A DNA stretch of 64,000 bases from Castanea sativa (taxonomy: Eukaryota > Streptophyta > Magnoliopsida > Fagales > Fagaceae): the NCBI RefSeq assembly GCF_040712315.1, contig NC_134015.1, positions 59,287,964 through 59,351,963 on the forward strand, given 5' to 3'. Below, in pieces: positions 48,988 to 59,065 of the stretch (the stretch's first letter is position 1; each line of letters begins with the position of its first letter). The notes under the pieces were generated by a model. The model searched no databases, was not told the DNA's origin, and worked only from the letters and a program-made list of their open reading frames with translations. The position numbers and the translations under genes are program-made.

Positions 48988-49992
48988 CTAGAATTTCAGT
49001 TCAGTACCATGAAACATCTCTTGGGTGATACAATCTAGTTTTTCAATCATCTCATCTGTCAAATGGTTCACCCAGTCTCCAACCTCACCTTGCCGAAAAA
49101 ATTTGCTGTTGTCCTCCCCAGATGACAATTTTCCACTTTTATTTACCTCCAAGCTGCTCAAATTGTCAAAACTACACAACCTTAGGATCTCATCCCCTAC
49201 ACCTTTTGCCTCTTCTTTTGAGGAAAAAGGACAGCCCAAGAACTCAGCTAGTTTCCTCAAATGGGCAGTGGGCTGCTCTTTCATTTCCTCAAACTTCAAA
49301 AAAAGTACCCTTTGAGGGTTTTCTAAGCTTTCCTTCCAATAGCCCAAAACATGGTCCCAATAAGGCCCATACAAACTCACTCCCCTACAGAACTTATCAA
49401 AAACCTCTTGAAGTGAATTGGGGCCTTTACTTGCTGGTGATCTCAAGCCGTTTGTGAAGTGCCAAAGTGACACCAAAGTGTCCTTAGGGTTCCTACTCAA
49501 ATACACAATCTTGCAAGCCGAGTCCTTTGTTGACATTGGTAGTGACACATAAGGTAAATGAGTTGAAAAGAGCCTTGGAGAGGCAAAGGAAGTGAGGTCT
49601 GGGACTTGGTTTTCAGTGTAGAGATTGATATCCAAGAAGGGTACAAGAACATGAGGATTATTCGTGAGGAGAGGGTGGTGTTTTTGAGGCTTGGGATAGT
49701 GCACACGGTTCACCAAGGAAAATAAGAGGGCTTTCAACCAAGTGGTGCCGGCTTTGGGAGTCGTAACAAGGATGATATCTGTGTCATGAGCTTGGAAGTG
49801 TTTTTGGAATGATAGAACACCTTGCATGTGCCTAGTACTGATCCAACAACCTTGGTACTGATGGAGGTCATTTACAACCCAGCCTTTCTCTGTGGGTAAG
49901 GAGGATATGAAGTTTCTGCATTCTTGGGTCACTTCATCTTCTTTCAAGTATTTGGGAAGAGGAGGAGGAATAGATGGTTGTTGTGTATGCAT
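48988..49992 (-). CDS. Cytosolic sulfotransferase (SOT), PAPS-dependent, 334 aa
   Basis: This intact single-exon gene encodes an enzyme that moves the sulfuryl group of PAPS to a hydroxyl of a small molecule in the cytosol. The 5'-phosphosulfate loop TTPKAGTTW is at residues 77-85 with catalytic Lys80. THLP (144-147) supplies the general-base His145. The 3'-phosphate site YLSRNPKDTLVSLWHF is at 164-179 (Arg167, Ser175). The C-terminal loop reads FRQGEVGDWVN (299-309), where the usual Lys of RKGxxGDW is Gln. Length and lack of introns fit plant SOTs. The acceptor (flavonoid, hydroxyjasmonate, brassinosteroid or other) cannot be told from motifs. The start is the ATG at 49992 (MHTQQPS); an upstream in-frame ATG would add a hydrophobic, leader-derived stretch and is less likely. 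Confidence 0.93.
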   Translation of the reverse strand: MHTQQPSIPPPLPKYLKEDEVTQECRNFISSLPTEKGWVVNDLHQYQGCWISTRHMQGVLSFQKHFQAHDTDIILVTTPKAGTTWLKALLFSLVNRVHYPKPQKHHPLLTNNPHVLVPFLDINLYTENQVPDLTSFASPRLFSTHLPYVSLPMSTKDSACKIVYLSRNPKDTLVSLWHFTNGLRSPASKGPNSLQEVFDKFCRGVSLYGPYWDHVLGYWKESLENPQRVLFLKFEEMKEQPTAHLRKLAEFLGCPFSSKEEAKGVGDEILRLCSFDNLSSLEVNKSGKLSSGEDNSKFFRQGEVGDWVNHLTDEMIEKLDCITQEMFHGTELKF

Positions 49993-50043
49993 GGTAGTGA
50001 TCAGAGAACTGATATGAGAATTAAGGGTGAGGGTTTTGTGGTA

Positions 50044-50083
50044 GATATATATATTGAACACTCTACCATGTGTGTATATATAC
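50044..50083 (-). promoter_or_regulatory. TATA region of the sulfotransferase gene
   Basis: Two TATATATA stretches lie upstream of the ATG on the minus strand, at 50074-50083 (TATGTATATATAC) and 50044-50055. The distal one would place the start near 50045 with a short leader of about 50 nt. Confidence 0.5.
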
Positions 50084-50175
50084 ATAAAGCAAACCACCAA
50101 CACCAACCCCCTCTCTCCCCCTAAGGCAAATCTAGCTGGAAAGGTTGTTCCCCAAAATTTTGATAAATTAATCAT

Positions 50176-51137
50176 TTATAAATTTATAATATGAATAACA
50201 ACAACATTTTACCATTTTTTTAATTAAAAAATATAAAACATTTTTTAAGTCATACAAAATTAAACCCTTGAAATGTCTAGATTCTGTAGATAATAATTTA
50301 TATAAAAGTATAAAAATCATAAGATGTCAAAACTCTAAACCTTAGACATAAGTTATTTTAAGAAAATAAAGTGCAAAAACTGGAAAACTTGTTATCTCCA
50401 CATTTTAACTTCTTATTTTAGTTATAATTTATTCTTGATGGCTATCTAGTTAATGAGGATATTCTTCGAATACACATCCCGGCCCCCAAGAAAATAAGAA
50501 AAGCAAAAAAAGACAAAAGATTTGTATTGTGTTTCAAGTTTTTAATTAAATGTAACTCAATTAAACTTAGATATTTGAAATATTTAACCCTAAAATTTAA
50601 AGTTTTTTTTTAAGGTTATTATGTTTTAAGTGTGAGTGTATTTTGAATATTTAAAAAATGATAAAACTAGTTCTATTTTCGAAAGAGTAGTATAGATAAT
50701 AATAATAATAATAATAATAATAATTATTATTATTATTATTATTATTTAGAAAGTACAAATATTTTTTTATTAAAATTTATATAATCTTACATGAAATGAT
50801 GATATGTAATAAGAACTTATCATGATAAGAAAATTCAAAAGAAAATGAATCAAGAGTATTCATATGCGTGTGTATTTATATAAAATATAAATTTTATATT
50901 TATATATATATATATATATATACACACGCGCACGTGCATGTGTTTGTGTGTTTTATTTTGTGTCAATATTATTACAGCCCGAATCTTATCCCATCCCACC
51001 CGTGATACCTGAACAAAAAGAAAGTAAGAAAGAAAAATGTGCCAGATTGGAGAGATAAAAGAGTAAAATAAAAGCGAAACAACAAGATTTTGGATTTTGT
51101 ATTGTGTCTACTGTCTAGTGTTTGTTTTTAAGAGGCT
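50176..51137. other. Spacer between the sulfotransferase and the Copia element
   Basis: AT-rich and without genes. It includes an (AAT)n(ATT)n perfect inverted tract (50697-50747) and a (TA)n(CA)n-like run near 50900-50935. Confidence 0.5.
50697..50747. repeat. (AAT)n(ATT)n palindromic microsatellite
   Basis: About eight or nine AAT units are followed without spacer by about eight ATT units, so the tract can fold on itself. Confidence 0.95.
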
Positions 51138-51142
51138 CTCTC

Positions 51143-51882
51143 GGTTGGGTGCACGTGACACCCTTGGATTCTAGCCCACATGCCTTGACAAAGCTCAATT
51201 AATGAACTTGCTTCCTCAAGCTTCCAAAGTCAGCATGCTGAGACATGTTGAAACTGAAAAAGGAGAAAAGAAAGAAAACTGAGGCCATTCGGCCTAGTGA
51301 GAAGAGCTGAAGCAAGAGAGTCATATTCGGCCATTTTGTGTGTGAGTTTCAGAGAGAACAAGATACAGAGAAAGAGAGTGCTTCAGCTTGAGTGGTGCAG
51401 TCCGAATGAAGAGATAGAGAGTGGGAGTGTGAGAGAGTGAAAAAAAAAAAAAAGGTGACATTTTTTTTTGCTCAAGTTACACACAAAGAAGATAAATTGG
51501 TAGAGTTCTTATGGAGTTTTTGAGTACTACAACTATGGAGAGTTGAAGTATTCAAATGAAGATTTTGCTGTACTAGTTTTGTGGTGAGATTGTATTTACT
51601 CCTTAAGATTTATTTGTTGTATATCTAATTTATTGTGGACTTAAGTTTAGCACAAACTTGATAGTTGTAATCTCTATTTCATAGTGGATATTTTTCAGAG
51701 CTACCCGTGGCTTTTCCCTTTACATCGGAGGGTTTTCTACGTAAGATTTGGTGTTCTTGTGTGGTTGTGTTTATGTAGTACTTGCTGAAATATTTTTTGT
51801 TTCCATAATATTGCTATTGCTTGGTAGTTATATATTTTAATTCACACATAGACATAGAGGGGATTATGATTTTTCTCTAACA
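51143..51882 (+). repeat. 5' LTR of the Copia element
   Basis: It starts GGTTGGGTGCACG (first base changed from the TG seen in the 3' LTR) and ends CTCTAACA. It lacks about 25 bp present in the 3' LTR near 56060-56090 (GGCAGTGACATAGGCGTACG) but is otherwise closely similar. Confidence 0.93.
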
Positions 51883-51884
51883 AG

Positions 51885-51896
51885 TGGTATCAGTGC
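51885..51896 (+). promoter_or_regulatory. Primer-binding site, initiator Met tRNA type
   Basis: TGGTATCAGTGC lies 2 nt after the 5' LTR. The common plant site is TGGTATCAGAGC, so one base has changed. Confidence 0.85.
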
Positions 51897-51935
51897 TTTT
51901 GGTTGCTTGGGTTTGATTGTCTTATGCTGGATTAA

Positions 51936-54900
51936 ATGGAGAATATGGCTATGAACACTATGATTAAACTCTCGGCATCGAATTATTCGATATGGAGGCC
52001 AATGATGGAGGATGTCTTTTATTGCAAGAATTTGCATGACCCTATTGAGGGTGATAGTGCCAAGCCTAGTGATATGTCAAATAGAGACTGGGAGAAATTA
52101 AATGGAAAATCTATCGGGTGTATTAGACAATGCATCGACATTAGTATCTTTCACCATGTGTCTCAAGAAACAAATGCATAGGCTCTTTGGGAAAAATTAA
52201 GGAGTCTGTATGAAAGAAAAACAACTTGAAATAAAGCTAGAATTTGAAGCTTAAGGAGGGTAAGTCCATTGCCGAGCACCTTAGTGAGTTTCAAGACTTG
52301 GTTAATCAGATGGTTACAATGAAGCTAGTAATAGATGATAAGTTGCAAGTTTTATTGCTTCTGAGTTTCTTACTTGACAATTGGGAGACTTTGGTAGTGT
52401 CACTTAGTAATTCTGCTTCGAATGGTGTGTTACAACTTGCCATGGTTAGAGTTAGTTTGCTTAATGAAGAAACTAGAAGAAAGGATATGGGCAAGGATAT
52501 TGCACATACTCTTGTCACAAGGAACAGAGGGAGAAGTAAGAGTAGAAGTTCTAAAGGGCGAGGTAAATCCAAAAGTCAGTCAAAATCAAAAGGAAAATTC
52601 AAGTGCTTTTACTATGATAAGAAAGGTCACATAAAAAGGAATTGCAAGGCTTGGAAGAACAAACAGAAAGAGGATAAAAATCAGGAAAGGGTGGATGATG
52701 AGAACACTGCAGCTATTATAGTGTTGGAAGATGAGGTCCTAGCCATAGGACAAGATGATTGTTGTACAGTTTCAGATCCTTATGTTAAATGGGTGATTGA
52801 TTCAGTTGCTTCCTGCCATGTCACTCCAAGAAAGGAGTTATTCACTTCTTACAAAGCGGGAAACTTTGGGAGAGTGAAGATGGGCAACGATAGTTATGCA
52901 GACATTGTGGGAATTGGTGATGTATGTGTTAGGGCTAACACTAGATACACCCTGATTTTGAAGGATATGAGACATGTTTCGGATATTCGCCTAAATTTGA
53001 TTTCCACTCATGTTCTTGGTAAAGAAGGTTATGGCAATTATTTCCATGATGGAAAATGGAGGCTTAGCAAAGGATCATTGGTGTTTGCTAGAGGGAATTT
53101 GCTGTACACTTTACAAGACACAAGTAAAGTTGTGCAAGGATGTTGTTAGTGCAGCTCAAGAGGATTCTTTGCATAACTTGTGGCATAGGCGGCTGGCTCA
53201 CATGAGAGAAAAAGGGTTGCAAATTTTGGCAAAGAAGTCTCTCATTCCCTTTTCCAAAGATACGTCATTAAATCCTTGTGACTTTTGTTTATTTGGTAAA
53301 CAATATAGAGTTTCATTTAATATACCATCTACTAGAAAATCTAATATATTAGATCTTGTTTATTCTAATGTATGTGGTCATTGATGTTGAGACCTTAGGT
53401 GGCAATAAATATTTTGTTACATTTATTGATGATGCTTCATGAAAGGTGTGGGTTTATGTTTTAAAAAAAAAAGACTAGGTATTTGAGCACTTCAAGAAAT
53501 TCCATGTCATGGTGGAAAGAGAGAAAGGGAAGCCTTTGAAGTGTCTCCGTAGTGATAATGGAGGTGAATACACATCTAATGAATTCAAGAGTTACTACTC
53601 TGAGAAAGGCATTAGACATGAAAAGACAGTTTCTGGTACCCCACAGCAAAATGGTGTGGCAGAAAGGATGAACCGCACTATTGTTGAGAAGATCAAATGT
53701 ATGTTAAGAATGACTGATCTGCCTAAGTCATTCTAGAGTGAAGTTGTTGTGACTGCATGCTAACTAATTAATAGATCTCCATCAGTTCCTTTGGATTTTG
53801 ATATTCCAAAAAGAGTATGGACAAGAAAAGATGTTTCTTACTCTCACTTGAAGGTATTTGGGTGCAAGGCATTTGTACATGTGCCTAAGGAACAAAGATC
53901 GAAACTTGATAGCAAATCCATCCTTTTATATTTGTTGGATATGGAGATGCATAATTTGGCTATAAGTTATGGGATCCTAAGGAAAAGAAAATGATCATAA
54001 GTTGAGATATAGTTTTTCATAAGAATGAAAACTTGGCAGACTTTGAGAAAATTGAGAAGCCTAAAGCTATAGTTGAAGGTGTTCCTGATCTTACACCTAC
54101 CTCTTCTTTCTTAGATAATGCCACAAATAGGGAAGATGTACAAGATGAGAATTATGGTGATGAACCAACTGAATTTGATGCTGAGGAGCTAGTAGGTGTT
54201 GATGGTGATGATGTGATAGATACAGATGGTGTTGAGCAGGGGGAGCAGCCTCTTCCACTAGAGATTGTAGAACCTTAGGTGAGAATGTCTACTAGAGAGC
54301 GTCGTCCATCGACTAGATATCCCATTTCTGAGTGTACTATGATTACTAAAGAGGGGGAGCTAGAAAGTTTTCAGGAAGTACAGTCTCATAAGGATAAGCA
54401 GAGCTAGCTGAAGGCTATGCATGAAGAGATGAATTCTTTGCACAAGAATAAGACTTATGACTTAGTGGAACTTCCTAAAGGCAAGAAGGCATTGAAAAAC
54501 AAATAGGTGTTCAAACTAAAGAAAGATGGTGACAAGTTAGTAAAGTATAAAGCTCAATTGGTGGTTAAGGGTTTTAGTCAGAAACAAGGGATTGACTTTA
54601 ATGAGATATTTTCTCTAGTAGTTAAGATGAGTTCCATTCATGTAGTTCTAGGATTAGTAGCTAGCTTGGATCTTGAGCTTGAGCAACTTGATGTGAAGAC
54701 AACTTTTCTTCATGGTGATTTGCAAGAAGAAATCTGCATGGATTAGCTAGAGGGATTCAAAGTGAAAGGGAAAGAACACATGGTTTGCAAGTTAAAGAAG
54801 AGTTTGTATGGCTTGAAGCAAGCTCCAAGACAGTGGTACAAGAAGTTTGACTCATTCATGGTGGGTCATGAGTACACAAGGACAAATGTAGATCATTGTG

Positions 54901-55910
54901 TGTACGTTAGAAAATTTCTCAATGGTAAATTTGTTATTCTTTATGCTATATGTAGATGATATGTTGATAGTAGGACAAGATGCAGGTGTGATTGGAAATT
55001 TGAAGAAGGACTTGTTCAAGTCATTTGATATGAAAGACTTGGGTCCTACAAGACAAATTTTGGGTATGCAGATTCTTCGTGACAGGAAAGCTAAGAAGCT
55101 ATGGTTATCACAAGAAAAATATATTGAGTGGATTCTTGAAAGATTCAATATGAAGCATGCCAAGCCAGTCAGTACAGCTCTTGGTGCTCATTTCAAGCTA
55201 AGAAAGAGATCTTGTTCTTCATCAAAGAAAGAGAAGGGAGACATAGCATCAACTATTTATTCCTCAGCATTTGGGAGTTTGATGTATGTTATGGTTTGTA
55301 CACGACCAGATATTGCTCACACAGTTGGCGTTGTCAGTAGGTTCACAGTTAATCCTGGTAAAGATCACTAGGAAGCAATGAAGTGAATTTTTAGGTATTT
55401 GAGGGGTAGCTCTAAATTGTTCTTGACTTTTGGTAATTCTAAACCAGTTTTGGAGGGTTATGTAGATACAGATTGGGCAGGTGACCCTGATGGTAGGAAA
55501 TCTACGTCCAGGTATTTATTTACTTTTGCAGGGGGAGCTGTATCATGGCAGTCAGGATTGCAGAAGTGTGTTGCCTTATCTACAACTGAGGCTGAGTATA
55601 TTGCAGCTAATGAAGCAGGTAAAGAGATGCTTTGGTTGAAACGGTTTCTCCAAAAATTGGGTTTGAAGTAAGATGGGTATGTAATTAATTGTGATAGCCA
55701 GAGTGCTATAGACTTGAGCAAGAATTCTATGTACCATTCACGCTCGAAGCACATTGAAGTGAGATACAATTGGTTGAGACTAGTTGTTGAACAATGATCA
55801 TTTGAATTAGAGAAGATTCACGCAAATAAAAATCCAGCTGACATGTTAACCAAGGTTGTGTCTAGAGAGAAGCTAAAGCTTTGTGTCGGGTTAGCCGGCA
55901 TGTATTCTAA
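51936..55910 (+). pseudogene. Copia gag-pol polyprotein remnant
   Basis: Domains are in order but in broken frames. Gag starts at 51936 and has a TAG at 52179. A small deletion near 52240 shifts the frame. The zinc knuckle (about 52604-52645) has Tyr in place of its second Cys (TAT at 52613). The protease site reads DSVA instead of DSGA (GTT at 52805). The integrase zinc region (LWHRRLAHM...CDFCLFGKQ) and core (SDNGGEY, GTPQQNGVAERMNRT) follow. Reverse transcriptase shows LDVKTTFLHGDL and the YVDD site (54949-54960). RNase H runs about 55455-55795. Stops at 53734, 54505, 55369 and 55384, among others, fall where family members have Trp or Gln. Confidence 0.93.
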
Positions 55911-55960
55911 CTGAAGACTTGGGTTGAAGATCTCCTCCGTAGTGTGTTAGAGGGGGAGAT

Positions 55961-56717
55961 TGTTGGGTGCATGTGACACCCTTGGATTCCAGCCCACATG
56001 CCTTATCAAAGCTCGATTAATGAGCTTGCTTCCTCAAGCTTCCAAAGTTAGCATGCTATTCCTTGGGCAGTGACATAGGCGTACGAGACACGCTGAAACT
56101 GAAAAAGGAGAAAAGAAAGAAAACTGAGGCCATTCGGCCTAGTGAGAAGAGCTTAAGCAAGAGAGCCGTATTCGGCCATTTTGTGTGTGAGTTTTAGAGA
56201 GAACAAGACACAGAGAAAGAGAGTGCTTCAGCTTGAGTGGTGCAGTCTGAATGAAGAGATAGAGAGTGTAAGAGAGTGACATAGAAAAAGAAGATATTTT
56301 TCTTTGCTCAAGTTACACACAAGGAAGATAAATTGGTGGAGTTCCCATAGAGTTTTTGAGTGCTACAACCATGGAGAGTTAGAGTATTCAGAGGAAGATT
56401 TTGCTACTAGTTTTGTGGTGAGATTGTATTTACTCCTTAAGATTTATTTGTTGTATATCCAATTTATTGTGGACTTAAGTTTAGCATAAACTTGATAGTT
56501 GTAATCTCTATTTCATAGTGGATATTTTTCGGAGCTACCTTGTAGTTTTTCCCTCTACACCGAAGGGTTTTCCACGTAAGATTTGGTGTTCTTGTGTGGT
56601 TGTGTTTATGTGGTGCGTGCTGAAATATTTTTTGTTTCCATAATATTGCTATTGCTTGGTAGTTATATATTTTAATTTACACATAGACATAGAGGGGATT
56701 AGGATTTTTCCCCAACA
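55961..56717 (+). repeat. 3' LTR of the Copia element
   Basis: It starts TGTTGGGTGCATG and ends CCCAACA, so it has a 7-bp terminal inverted repeat, and it directly follows the polypurine tract. Confidence 0.95.
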
Positions 56718-56966
56718 CTCTCAAGGACATGAATGCATCAATAGTAGTAGTTGTACTGCTCATCCATACCTTTCATGGAATCAGAGTGGATGAGTGACTT
56801 GACAGTGTGCATCTCTAGGAAATTTTAATTTATGGGCAAAATATAGACGAGAACCAATACGCACCACTTTTAATGTGGGAGAGGAAGATCTAGCATTTAT
56901 ATTTGGTTGTGAGTTATTAAGGTTGATGACTCTTAAAGACAAGACAACATAACCACGAGAACGAAA

Positions 56967-58581
56967 ATGAACGCTGAGTTTTCCTTGGATCCTCTTCGCT
57001 CGATTGAAGAAGAAGATGTACTTTGACGAAGTGTAAAGAAGTTTAAGGAGAGCACGGCCGCACGAGTGCCAGGCAATCCTTTCTGCCTCATGTACTTGTC
57101 AGTTATAAGGATACTTTAGTGGGAGATATTCCTGATGCTTATAAGCAAGCATTCAAGAGTTTGACATAATCAGAGATGATGTTGAGGACTCGAATTCTGA
57201 TCTAGAACCTCTTATTGAAGGTATGGTTGAAGTAAAGTTGTCCAAAGAGACTCTGTTGCACATTAAGGAACCATGGTCTAAGGCTTTGATAGTAAAAGTG
57301 TTTGGTAGAATTGTTGGCTACAACTACCTCACTCTTAAAATCAATTCTTTATGGAAACCTGCGGCAAAATTGGACTGTGTTCACCTGGGTAGGGTTTTCT
57401 TCTTAATTAGATTTAATTGTGCTGATGATTATGACAAGCTTTTAAAAGGGGGGTCCTTGGTTTGTTGGAGAACATTTTCTAGCCATTAGACCATGGGAGC
57501 CTTATTTTAAAGCTTCTGAAGCTAAACTGTCCTTTGTGGCAGTTTGGGTCAGATTTCCAGAACTCCCTATAGAGTTGTATGACAGGTCGGTTCTCAAAGA
57601 GATTTGCATGACCCTATTAAGGGTGATAGTGCCAAGCCTGTGTTGCGTATAGACTCATACACTGCATCAGGGACTAAGGAGAGTTATGCAAGGTTGTGTG
57701 TTCAAGTTGACTTAGAGAAGCCCCTTATTAATGTGGTAAGAATTGGCAAGTGCAGACAGGCAGCGCTGTATGAAGGCATCTCTGCTTTATGTTTCAGTTG
57801 TGGTCATCTGGTTCATACTCAAGGCAAATGTTGCTATAGTATCAAACCATGTGAAAAGGGTGGAGAGGTTGGAGAAGCTTTTGAAGCTCAGGATGTTGGT
57901 CAGCCTGGTGATGTCTCTAAAGTCCAGGATGTGGGCCAGGAATCTCAACCAAACCCCAACTATAGGCCTTGGATGTTGGTCACGAGAAAGCGTAATTTGG
58001 TCCGAAATGGACGAGGACCCACCCTAGCTAAAGATAATTCAGGAACCGAAGGGCATAAAGGTAAAATCAAGTATCAGTTGGTGGATGATGATGCGATGTC
58101 TAAATCTTCTTTTGAGACCCAAGAAACAACGTTGCCTGGCTCGGCACGTGAGGAAGCGACGCATTGGGTACAAGGTGAGGGCATGGATAATGTGGAGTAC
58201 GATTTGCTGACCAACAACGAGTGTCGAGAGGATTTGCTAGCAGATCCACAAGCAAGGAAAGAAGAGGTGTCCATCAAGAAGCAGACCCAAAGCTCCAAAT
58301 TTCGAACAGCTAAAAGTCTGGGGATCAAAAGTTCCAAAGCTTTAAAAGGCCAGGCAGTTTCATTTGGGAGCAAGGTCTTGACTACTCTAGCTTCTTCACC
58401 TTCAAATAAGCTTCACACTGAATCCAATGGAAATAAGCTTCCTAGGATTGATGCCTCTCCCTCGATCAGGATGGGCGATCAGGTACAGAAACAGCGTAGT
58501 GGTAATCTCCGACGAGATGATTGCTCAGATAAGAGCAACACCGACAGACACTTCGGGTTGGTTCGAACCAGGCTTGAGTAA
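56967..58581 (+). pseudogene. LINE ORF1: DUF4283 and CCHC zinc-knuckle protein, broken
   Basis: The likely start is ATG 56967 (MNAEFSLDPLRS). Frames change several times before 57223. The clearest DUF4283 part is 57223-57489 (KALIVKVFGRIVGYNYLTLK, FFLIRFNCADDYDKLLKGG), continuing in another frame with FVGEHFLAIRPWEPYF. After a 38-bp foreign patch (57602-57639) the frame 57604-58581 stays open. It holds VLRIDSYTASG, a CCHC knuckle CFSCGHLVHTQGKC (57790-57831) and an acidic/basic tail. ORF1 proteins of this type bind nucleic acid and accompany the LINE RNA. Confidence 0.85.
57602..57639 (+). other. 38-bp patch of Copia gag inside LINE ORF1
   Basis: ATTTGCATGACCCTATT-AGGGTGATAGTGCCAAGCCT here matches 52030-52067 of the Copia gag at 37 of 38 bases (A for G at the gap). 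In this LINE family the residues between LKE and VLRID normally read like an IG.AIGP segment, so the patch replaces or enlarges that part and shifts the frame. Confidence 0.85.
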
Positions 58582-59065
58582 CGCATGGAACAACCTATTC
58601 CGTATTACTCTTATCAGCATCAGAACAGGGTACCTTACCCTGGATCACCCGACTTGGGCTCAAACGCCCAATCCATGGTGGAGGTTCATCACCGATACCC
58701 CTTTGCTGTCTTGGGAGAAAGTAGAGACTTTGAGTAGGCAAAGGAGGCCATCAGTTATGCCTCACTTCGACGAATCAGGGTGGATTATTCAAGAGAGGAG
58801 GATTGTGGATTTCAAAGGGTTGGCCTCAGCACACATGGGGAACCATCCAATGTTGAAGCTGATCCAGATCCTAGTTTCAATCAAGAGATGTGATCTGTTG
58901 CTTTATTGTAGAGATGACACAATGGGGATTCTCAAGTATATGATGATATGGAAACCAGACTGGATAACATCCAAGGATCTTCTGAGGAGGCTAGGTTGGA
59001 GTATGGTGGATGCGGCATTGATGAATCCTAATCCGATTGAATATCCTTTGGGTCAATTTGCTAAA

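Larger units (their letters stand above)
51143..56717 (+). mobile_element. Full-length, decayed Copia LTR retrotransposon (Tnt1-like)
   Basis: Two LTRs (51143-51882 and 55961-56717) bracket gag-pol in Copia order (protease, integrase, reverse transcriptase, RNase H). The target-site duplication CTCTC is exact (51138-51142, 56718-56722). The primer-binding site resembles the initiator Met-tRNA site, and the polypurine tract AGAGGGGGAGAT is at 55949-55960. Many stops and at least two frameshifts make it non-autonomous. Family placement is from the protein motifs. Confidence 0.95.

Noticed and set aside
49025..49457. Frames of 96 and 111 codons opposite the sulfotransferase
   Set aside because: They are antisense shadows of a well-supported enzyme gene.
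51122..51142. 5' end of the LINE on the left of the Copia element
   Set aside because: Attractive because the Copia may have split the LINE leader, but no LINE-specific sequence can be recognised left of the CTCTC duplication.
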